A DNA stretch of 64,000 nt from Azospirillum brasilense. GTDB lineage: Bacteria > Pseudomonadota > Alphaproteobacteria > Azospirillales > Azospirillaceae. Position numbers and translations under genes: made by a program. The stretch is taken from positions 186,001 through 250,000 of the forward strand of contig NZ_VITI01000006.1 in the NCBI RefSeq assembly GCF_007827795.1, given 5' to 3'. This document shows positions 11,570 to 17,976 of this stretch, piece by piece. Every line of letters starts with the position of its first letter. The first letter of the stretch is position 1. The notes under the pieces are model-generated. The model was given only the letters and a program-made list of their open reading frames with translations, ran no database searches and was not told where the DNA came from.

Positions 11570-11959
11570 CTACCCCGGCAACAGCTTCGGGTTGGTGATA
11601 CCCAGCCGGGCCTGGACGATCTCCTCCAGGCACTCCATAAGCACGTCCTGGCCGTCGTGGTCGAAGTCGCCCGCGGCGATCTCGATGCACAGGCGGTGCT
11701 GCAGGGCCTCCACCCGCTGACGCAGGTCAGCGCCGGACAGGCTGTCGTCCGCGTCCTCGCCGTAAAGCAGGGCCAGCGCCGCCAGCACGGCGTGACCCGC
11801 CTCGTCCACCCCGGCCAGTTCACGCTGCACGATCCCCAGCGCGTTGGCGATCATCAGCGCCGTGTAGCGCTGGGCCGGCGGGATGTGGGGAAGCAGGTCG
11901 GTCCGGAAGGTCTCCGCGACGATGCTCAGCAATTCCTGGGCGTCGGGGCTGGTGCGCAT
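11570..11959 (-). CDS. DUF6285-type protein of the acyl-CoA operon
   Basis: A 129-residue, largely helical acidic protein (MRTSPDAQELLSIVAETFRT at the start, CIEIAAGDFDHDGQD toward the C-terminus). It lies directly after the APH-type kinase, with the stop and start overlapping as TGATG, so translation is coupled. Small proteins of this kind commonly accompany ACAD/APH pairs and may be a partner of the kinase. The molecular function is unknown. Confidence 0.75.
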   Translation of the reverse strand: MRTSPDAQELLSIVAETFRTDLLPHIPPAQRYTALMIANALGIVQRELAGVDEAGHAVLAALALLYGEDADDSLSGADLRQRVEALQHRLCIEIAAGDFDHDGQDVLMECLEEIVQARLGITNPKLLPG

Positions 11960-13065
11960 CAGGCGACCCTCTCTTCGCCGGCATCGCCGGACGGTTCGGC
12001 CTCCACCGCCGCCGGGGCGGACGCCGTCAGCCCCAGCCCGCGGATGTGGCGCATCAGATCCAGCTCGATCTCCGGCAGCATCCGCCCGGTCAAGGCCAGC
12101 TCCAGCGACGGCTCCTCCCCGGAGGTATGGCGGCGCCCCTGGAGGACCGCGATGGCCGCCCAGCGCATGTAGGCCGCGGTTTCCCAATAGGCGACCGCCC
12201 GCGGGTCCACCCGGCGGCCCGAGGTTTCCTCGTAACCGGCGTAGAAATCCTCCCGGCCGGCCAGCCCGCCCGCCTCGCGGTCGTGGCGCCCGAACCGCCA
12301 GGAGCGGGCGCAGAACCAGCCGAGATCCTCCATGGGGTCGCTGAATCCCGCGAACTCCCAATCCAGGATGGCGGTCAGCCCGCCGTCCTTCACCAGATAG
12401 TTCCCGGTGCGGTAGTCGCGGTGGCACAGCACCAGATCGCCCGGCGGTGGCGCGTGGATCTCCAGCCAGCGCAGGCCCCAGGCCAGCACGGCGTCGCGCA
12501 GCGCCAGATCGCCCAGCCAGTCGCGGTAGGCGTGGACGCAATCCAGCGCCGGCGACGGGTTCGGCACCGGCAGGTCCCCCAGCCCCGGCGTGTCCGGACC
12601 GGCCCGATGCAGGCGGCCCAACTGCCGGCCAAGCTCGCGGGCGAGGCCGCGCTGCGGCTGGTCGGCCTTGACCACCTTGTGCCCGGCCCCGATGCCCTCG
12701 GCGCGGCGCATGATGTAGAAGTCGGCGCCGAGAACCGCCGGGTCGCCGCATGCGGCGATGGGTTCGGGTGCGGCCACCCCGGCGCCGAAGGCGGCGCGCA
12801 GCACGGCGAACTCCTGCGCCTTGGAGATGCTGGCCTTCATGCCGGACGCCGCCGCCGCGCCGCCGCCGGGCTGGGCGCGCAGCACGCAGGCGTGCCGCCC
12901 GGCCTGCGGCCCGCCGTCGATGTCCAGCGTCACCGCGAGGTTGAGCGAGATGGCTCCCCCGCCGAGCGTGCCTTCGTCGGCCACCGACACGCGCGTCGCG
13001 CCGGTCACCCCGGCCAGCCACGATTCCAGCCGCGGCCGGCTTTCCCCGTCGATCAGTGCGCCCAT
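11959..13065 (-). CDS. APH-family phosphotransferase (ACAD10/11-type kinase)
   Basis: A 368-residue kinase of the aminoglycoside-phosphotransferase fold. Visible motifs are the catalytic VLCHRDYRTGNYLV with H-x-D-x5-N and the metal-binding ILDWEFAGFSDPMEDLGW. The N-lobe includes GGGAISLNLAVTLDI and YIMRRAEG. The start at 13065 is 4 nt from the stop of the acyl-CoA dehydrogenase gene. In animals the same two domains are fused in ACAD10/11, whose kinase domain phosphorylates hydroxyacyl-CoAs. A similar lipid role, rather than antibiotic resistance, is inferred from the operon. Confidence 0.85.
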   Translation of the reverse strand: MGALIDGESRPRLESWLAGVTGATRVSVADEGTLGGGAISLNLAVTLDIDGGPQAGRHACVLRAQPGGGAAAASGMKASISKAQEFAVLRAAFGAGVAAPEPIAACGDPAVLGADFYIMRRAEGIGAGHKVVKADQPQRGLARELGRQLGRLHRAGPDTPGLGDLPVPNPSPALDCVHAYRDWLGDLALRDAVLAWGLRWLEIHAPPPGDLVLCHRDYRTGNYLVKDGGLTAILDWEFAGFSDPMEDLGWFCARSWRFGRHDREAGGLAGREDFYAGYEETSGRRVDPRAVAYWETAAYMRWAAIAVLQGRRHTSGEEPSLELALTGRMLPEIELDLMRHIRGLGLTASAPAAVEAEPSGDAGEERVA

Positions 13066-13069
13066 CCCA

Positions 13070-14266
13070 TCACCCCCAGGCCCAGAAGCCGTCGCCCTCG
13101 TCCATGTAGAATCGCGCAAGGACCATCTTGTGGACCTCCGACGCCCCGTCCACCAGCCGGGCCTGCCGGGCGTAGCGGTACATCCACTCCAGCGCCGTGT
13201 CCTTCGAATAGCCCCTGGCCCCGCAGAGCTGGATGGCCGTGTCCACCGCCTTGTGCAGCGTCTCGGCGACATGGACCTTGGCCATCGACACCTCCTTGCG
13301 GGCGAAGTCGCCGCGGTCGAGCTGCCACGCCGCCTTCATGACCAGCAGCCGCCCGATCTCGATCTGCATGGCGACGTCGCCCATCATCCACTGCACGCCC
13401 TCGTGCCCGGCGAGCGTGGTGCCGAAGCTCTCGCGCTCGCGCACATAGGCGGCGGCGATCTCCATGGCCCGCTTCGACAGGCCGGTCCAGCGCATGCAGT
13501 GGGTCAGGCGCGCCGGGCCGAGGCGTATCTGCGTGGCCTTCAGCCCGTCGCCGATGTTCATCAGGACGTTCTCGTCGGAAACCTCCAGCCCGTCGAAGCG
13601 CAGCTCGCAATGGCCGCCATGCTCCTCCGGCCCCATGATCGGGATGCGGCGGACGATCTCCCAGCCGGGTTGGTCCTTGTCGAACAGGAAGGCGGTCAGC
13701 CCCTTGCGCTTGTCGTCGGACGTGCGGGCGATCAGGATGAAATGCTGCGCCTCGCCCGCCCCGGTGATGAACCATTTGTGGCCGGAGATCACCCAGCGGT
13801 CGCCCTTCCGCTCCGCCCGCGTCTTCATCATCGAGGGATCGGAGCCGCCACCGGGATGCGGCTCGGTCATCACGAAGGCGGAGCGGACCTTGCCGTCGAC
13901 AATGGGCTGGAGCCAGCGCTCCTTCTGCCCCTCGGTCGCCACCTTGTTGAGAAGCTGCATGTTGCCGTCGTCGGGGGCGGCGCAGTTGAAGCAGACCGGC
14001 CCGAAGATGGAGCGGTTCATCTCCTCGTAGGCTGCGGCCATGCCGACGATGCCCAGCCCCTGCCCGCCGCGCTCCGTCGGCATCTGCGGCGCCCACAGCC
14101 CGGCGGCCTTCACCTCCCCGCGCAGGCGCTCCAGCAGGGCGGGCGCGATGTTCTCATGCGCGTCGTAGGAGGCCGGGTCCGCTTCCAGCGGCAGGATGCG
14201 CTCCTCCACGAAGGCGCGCACGCGGCGGCGGAACTCCTCGATGTGCGGGGGCAGGCTGAAATCCAT
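13070..14266 (-). CDS. Acyl-CoA dehydrogenase (ACAD10/11-like)
   Basis: A 398-residue FAD enzyme. Family signatures are FVMTEPHPGGGSDPSMMKT, KWFITGAGEAQHFILIART, RESFGTTLAGHEGVQWMMGD and the C-terminal IQLCGARGYSKDTALEWMYR. It should oxidise acyl-CoA to 2-enoyl-CoA or process a phosphorylated hydroxyacyl-CoA together with the adjacent kinase. The ATG at 14266 matches the family N-terminus (MDFSLPPHIEEFRRRV). It is followed after 4 nt by the kinase gene and preceded by an SDR gene. Confidence 0.92.
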   Translation of the reverse strand: MDFSLPPHIEEFRRRVRAFVEERILPLEADPASYDAHENIAPALLERLRGEVKAAGLWAPQMPTERGGQGLGIVGMAAAYEEMNRSIFGPVCFNCAAPDDGNMQLLNKVATEGQKERWLQPIVDGKVRSAFVMTEPHPGGGSDPSMMKTRAERKGDRWVISGHKWFITGAGEAQHFILIARTSDDKRKGLTAFLFDKDQPGWEIVRRIPIMGPEEHGGHCELRFDGLEVSDENVLMNIGDGLKATQIRLGPARLTHCMRWTGLSKRAMEIAAAYVRERESFGTTLAGHEGVQWMMGDVAMQIEIGRLLVMKAAWQLDRGDFARKEVSMAKVHVAETLHKAVDTAIQLCGARGYSKDTALEWMYRYARQARLVDGASEVHKMVLARFYMDEGDGFWAWG

Positions 14267-14298
14267 CGGTTCGGGTCCTCTCCGTCGTTTCTTCTTGA

Positions 14299-15060
14299 TT
14301 ACAAGGTGCTGACCAGATGCCCGCCGTCCACCGGCACGACCGCCCCGGTCATGTAGGCCGACGCATCGGAGCAGAGCAGCAGCAGCGGCCCGTCGAGGTC
14401 CGCCAGCCGCCCCAGCCGCCGCTGGGGCACCCGCCGGATCAGCGCCTGCCCGGCGTCGGTCGCCAGGAAATCGCGGTTCAGGTCGGTCTCCATGTAGCCA
14501 GGGGCCAGCGCGTTGACTCGGATGCCGTAACGCGCCCATTCCAGGGCGAGCGCCTGGGTCATCTGCACCAGCCCGGCCTTCGACGCGGTGTAGGCCACGA
14601 CATGGCCGGCCACCCGCAGCCCGAGGATCGAGGCGATGTTGACGATCGACCCGCCCCGCCCCCGCTCCCTCATGACACGCGCCGTCTCCTGCGCGGTGAG
14701 GAAGGCGCCCTTCAGGTTCGTGTCGATCACGCGGTCCCAGTCCTCCTCCGCGTAATCGAGCGCGGGCTTGGCGACGGTGGCCCCGGCGTTGTTGACGAGG
14801 ATGTCCAGCCCGCCGAGCGCGCTCGCCGCCTCGCGGACTCCGTTGCGGACGGAGGCGGCGTCGGCGACGTCCATCAGAACGGGGATGGCTTGCCCGCCCG
14901 CCACCTCGATCTCGGCAACGGCGGCGTCCAGGCTCTCACGCCGCCTTGCGGCCAGCGCGACGCGGGCGCCCGCCGCGGCCAGCACGCCCGCGAAGTGGCG
15001 GCCCAGGCCGGCGGAGGCTCCGGTGACGAGGGCGGTGCGGTTGGTGAGGGAGAGGGTCAT
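14299..15060 (-). CDS. SDR-family oxidoreductase (3-oxoacyl reductase-like)
   Basis: A 253-residue classical short-chain dehydrogenase. The cofactor motif TGASAGLGRHFAG lies at residues ~14-26 and ARRRE after beta-2 suggests NADP(H) preference. NNAGA follows, then the active-site set S (NIASILG) and YTASK, and the end PVDGGHLVSTL. It lies between the synthetase and the acyl-CoA dehydrogenase genes in the same orientation. It probably acts on a hydroxy- or oxoacyl-CoA; the exact substrate is unknown. Confidence 0.9.
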   Translation of the reverse strand: MTLSLTNRTALVTGASAGLGRHFAGVLAAAGARVALAARRRESLDAAVAEIEVAGGQAIPVLMDVADAASVRNGVREAASALGGLDILVNNAGATVAKPALDYAEEDWDRVIDTNLKGAFLTAQETARVMRERGRGGSIVNIASILGLRVAGHVVAYTASKAGLVQMTQALALEWARYGIRVNALAPGYMETDLNRDFLATDAGQALIRRVPQRRLGRLADLDGPLLLLCSDASAYMTGAVVPVDGGHLVSTL

Positions 15061-15097
15061 GGGGGTCCTGAGTTTATGTTGTTAGGGTTCATTCGTT

Positions 15098-15244
15098 GGG
15101 CTCCCTCCCTAACCCTCCCCCGCTCTCGGCGGACCAAAGGTCCGCCTGCCGCGTCAGCGCAAACCTTCGGTTTGCGCGAGAGCTTCGCAGGGGAGGGAAT
15201 GGCTCCTCCCCCTGCGAAGCGGGGGGAGGTTGGGAGGGGGGCCC
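15098..15244. repeat. Palindromic intergenic repeat, copy A (with 86-bp core)
   Basis: GC-rich repeat between the acyl-CoA synthetase stop (15260) and the SDR start (15060). Near-complementary outer arms (GGGCTCCCTCCCT and its counterpart ending at 15244) enclose CCCTCCCC/GGGGAGGG stems. The core at 15113-15198 holds two perfect hairpins, GGCGGACC-AAA-GGTCCGCC (15128-15146) and GCGCAAACC-TTC-GGTTTGCGC (15157-15177). The 86-nt core is identical to the reverse complement of 35045-35130. Confidence 0.9.
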
Positions 15245-15259
15245 GATGCGACCACTCCC

Positions 15260-16894
15260 TCACAACCCCCTCGCCTGTTCGCGCAGCACGAACTTCTGGA
15301 TCTTCCCGGTCGATGTCTTCGGCAAGGCCCCGAACACCACCGTCCGAGGCGCCTTGAAATGGGCGAGGTGGTCGCGGCACCAGCCGATCATCTCGGCCTC
15401 CGTCACCCGCCCCTCCGATCCCGGCTTCACCGTGACGAAGGCACAAGGGCTCTCGCCCCATTTCGGGTCGGGACGGGCGACGACGGCAGCCTCCATGACG
15501 TGGGGGTGCTTGTAGAGAACCTCCTCCACCTCCAGAGAGGCGATATTCTCGCCGCCGGAGATGATGATGTCCTTGGCGCGGTCCTTGATCTCGACGTAGC
15601 GGTCGGGATGCAGCACGGCGAGGTCGCCGGTGTGCAGCCAGCCGTCGCGCAGCGCCTCGTCGGTCGCCGCCGGATTCTTCAGATACCCCTTCATCACCGT
15701 GTTGCCGCGCAGCGCCAGTTCGCCCAGCGTCTCGCCGTCGGCGGGCACTTCGCCGCCGGTGTCGGGGTCGAGCACGGTCTGCTCGGACATGGTGACGTTG
15801 GGCACGCCCTGGCGGGCCATCTTCACCGCCCGCTCGTCCAATGGCAGGTCCGCCCATGCCTCCTGCCACGCGCAGCCGGTCGAGGGGCCGTAGCATTCCG
15901 TCATGCCGTAGAGGTGGGTCAGGCGGAAGCCCATCCGCTCCATCCCCGCGATCACCGCGCTGGGCGGCGCCGCCCCGCCGGTCGCCACCTGCACCGGGCC
16001 GTGGTCGAAGCCGCGTTTCACCGCGTCCGGCGCGTGGATCAGCATGGTCAGCACGACCGGTGCGCCGCAGAGATGGGTGACCTTCTCCTCCGCGATCAGG
16101 CGGAAGATCGCCGCCGGGTCGACGGTGCGCAGGCAGACATGGGTCGCCCCGACCGCCGTCACCGCCCAGGGGTAGGTCCAGCCGTTGCAGTGGAACATGG
16201 GCAGCGTCCACAGATAGACGCTGTCGGGCCGCAGCCCGAAGGTGATGACGTTGCCGAGCGCGTTCAGATGGGCGCCGCGGTGATGGTACAGCACGCCCTT
16301 GGGGTTGCCGGTGGTGCCGGAGGTGTAGTTGAGCGCGATGGTCTCCCACTCGTCCTCCGGCGTCCGCCAGGGAGCCTCGGGATCGCCGGTCTTGAGGAGA
16401 TCCTCATACTCCAGATCGCCCACTGGGTCGGCGTCCTGCGCCGCCGGGTCGTCGATCCACACCACCCGCGGCGGGGCCGCCATGCGCTCCAGCGCGGCGC
16501 GGGCCACCGCGGACAGGCCGCGGTCCACCAGGAACAGCCGGCTTTCGGCGTGCTCCAGGATGAAGGCGACGGCGGGCGGGTCGAGCCGCGTGTTGATGGC
16601 GTTCAGCACCGCGCCGGCGCCGGGAATGCCGAAATGCGCCTCCAGCATCGCCGGGGTGTTGAAGGCCAGGACGGACACCACCTCCCCCGGCTGGACGCCG
16701 GCCCTGCTCACCGCGGAGGCCAGCGCGCGGGCGCGGCATTCCAACTCCGCCCAGCTCCGTCGCAGGGGACCGTAGACCACGGCGGTCTTGTCCGGATAGA
16801 CCATCGCGGAGCGGCGCAGGAAGTCCAGCGGCGTCAGCGGCACATGGTTGGCCGTGCGCCTGGATAGGTCTGCGGACGGAGTGGTGGCGTCCAC
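15260..16894 (-). CDS. Acyl-CoA synthetase (AMP-dependent, fatty-acid CoA ligase)
   Basis: A 544-residue ANL-superfamily ligase that activates a carboxylic acid as acyl-adenylate and then acyl-CoA. Signatures are the P-loop LNYTSGTTGNPKGVLYHHRG near residues 185-204, LTHLYGMTECYGPSTGC, the hinge GWLHTGDLAVLHPDRYVEIKDR and the C-terminal catalytic lysine region TSTGKIQKFVLREQ. It is probably the first gene of the acyl-CoA operon. A Crp-family gene is divergent from it. Medium-chain or aromatic substrates are both possible. Confidence 0.93.
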   Translation of the reverse strand: MDATTPSADLSRRTANHVPLTPLDFLRRSAMVYPDKTAVVYGPLRRSWAELECRARALASAVSRAGVQPGEVVSVLAFNTPAMLEAHFGIPGAGAVLNAINTRLDPPAVAFILEHAESRLFLVDRGLSAVARAALERMAAPPRVVWIDDPAAQDADPVGDLEYEDLLKTGDPEAPWRTPEDEWETIALNYTSGTTGNPKGVLYHHRGAHLNALGNVITFGLRPDSVYLWTLPMFHCNGWTYPWAVTAVGATHVCLRTVDPAAIFRLIAEEKVTHLCGAPVVLTMLIHAPDAVKRGFDHGPVQVATGGAAPPSAVIAGMERMGFRLTHLYGMTECYGPSTGCAWQEAWADLPLDERAVKMARQGVPNVTMSEQTVLDPDTGGEVPADGETLGELALRGNTVMKGYLKNPAATDEALRDGWLHTGDLAVLHPDRYVEIKDRAKDIIISGGENIASLEVEEVLYKHPHVMEAAVVARPDPKWGESPCAFVTVKPGSEGRVTEAEMIGWCRDHLAHFKAPRTVVFGALPKTSTGKIQKFVLREQARGL

Positions 16895-17134
16895 GCTCGT
16901 CTCCTTCCCTGTTCTGCGGTCCCTGTTTTCTGGGCCGGCGCCTTACATCGAACGCCTTGCCGATGATGGTAGTCACGAACCATTGGACAGAACAAGTTTC
17001 ACCTTTGGTCGGTCCCCTCCCCTATGCCCGCAAGAACGTGGCAGGGACGGGCGAGCGCGTTACCGCCTCTGGCGCTGCGGTTGCAGGCCCTCCGCCCGCT
17101 ACACTGTCCGGCATCGAGCCGTATGGGGGCGACC

Positions 17135-17845
17135 ATGACGACGGTGCGGATCGCGTTCGACAAGGAACTGGTGCTGTCCGGGCATTTCCTGCTGAAGCAT
17201 CTGGAGAAGCCGGAACTGCAACGCCTCGCCGCCAGCGCCCGGCTGGCCTATTTCCGGCCCGGCGCGGTCATCTTCCAGAAGGGCGACCCCGGCGACAGCA
17301 TGATGGCGGTCATCCGCGGGCGGGTGAAGATCTGCTCCCATTCCACCGACGGCAAGGAGCTGGTGCTGAACATCATCAACAAGGGCGGTCTGTTCGGAGA
17401 GATCGCCTTGCTCGATGGCGAGCCGCGGACCGCCGACGCCGTGGCGCTGGAGGAGACCGACCTTCTGGTGCTCGACCGCTCGAAGTTCGTGCCGCTGCTG
17501 AACGAGCGTCCGGCGGTGGCGCTCCAGCTCATCACCGTCCTGTGCAAGCGGCTGCGCCAGACCAGCGAGCATCTGGAGGACACGCTGTTCCTGGAAGCAT
17601 CGTCCCGCTTCGCCCGCGCGCTGATGCGGCTGGCCGACGTGTTCGGCAAACCGGCGCCGGGCGGGTTGAAGCTGGACATCAAGCTGTCGCAGCAGCAGCT
17701 TGGTTGCTTGGTGGGCGTGTCGCGGGAGAGCATCAACAAGCTGCTGGGCGAATGGCAGCGCAACGGCGTGATCGCCATGGAGTCCGGGCGGATCACCCTG
17801 CTTGACCGCAATGCGCTGGAGGAGATCGCCGAGGCGAATGGGTGA
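17135..17845 (+). CDS. Crp/Fnr-family transcriptional regulator
   Basis: A 236-residue regulator with an N-terminal cyclic-nucleotide-binding fold (FRPGAVIFQKGDPGDSMMAV, then NIINKGGLFGEIALLDGEPRTADAVA, which has the phosphate-binding-cassette layout with GE-ALL and RTA). The C-terminal winged helix carries LSQQQLGCLVGVSRESINKL as recognition helix. No N-terminal Fe-S cysteines of the Fnr type are present. The start at 17135 (MTTVRIAFDKEL) is preceded by GGGGGC. The RTA in the binding cassette makes cAMP or cGMP plausible, and a nucleotide cyclase is encoded 3 kb downstream. Confidence 0.88.
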   Translation: MTTVRIAFDKELVLSGHFLLKHLEKPELQRLAASARLAYFRPGAVIFQKGDPGDSMMAVIRGRVKICSHSTDGKELVLNIINKGGLFGEIALLDGEPRTADAVALEETDLLVLDRSKFVPLLNERPAVALQLITVLCKRLRQTSEHLEDTLFLEASSRFARALMRLADVFGKPAPGGLKLDIKLSQQQLGCLVGVSRESINKLLGEWQRNGVIAMESGRITLLDRNALEEIAEANG

Positions 17846-17858
17846 AGTGTCTCGTTGA

Positions 17859-17960
17859 GCCCCCACCCTAACCCTCCCCCGCTAACGCAGGGGAGGGGAC
17901 TGCCGCCGCTTCGCAGAGATTTCCCTCCCCTGCGCAGCGGGGGAGGGTCGGGGTGGGGGC
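17859..17960. repeat. Palindromic intergenic repeat, copy B
   Basis: Outer arms GCCCCCACCC (17859-17868) and GGGTGGGGGC (17951-17960) are perfect complements. Between them are two CCCTCCCC/GGGGAGGG hairpins, giving a three-way junction. It lies between the convergent ends of the Crp-family gene (17845) and the caspase gene (17977) and probably acts as a terminator-like or mRNA-stabilising element. Confidence 0.85.
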
Positions 17961-17976
17961 CCGATTCAACCACCCC

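Noticed and set aside
11959..13065. APH-family protein as an aminoglycoside resistance gene
   Set aside because: It is translationally coupled to acyl-CoA dehydrogenase and other lipid genes, the arrangement of ACAD10/11-type kinases.
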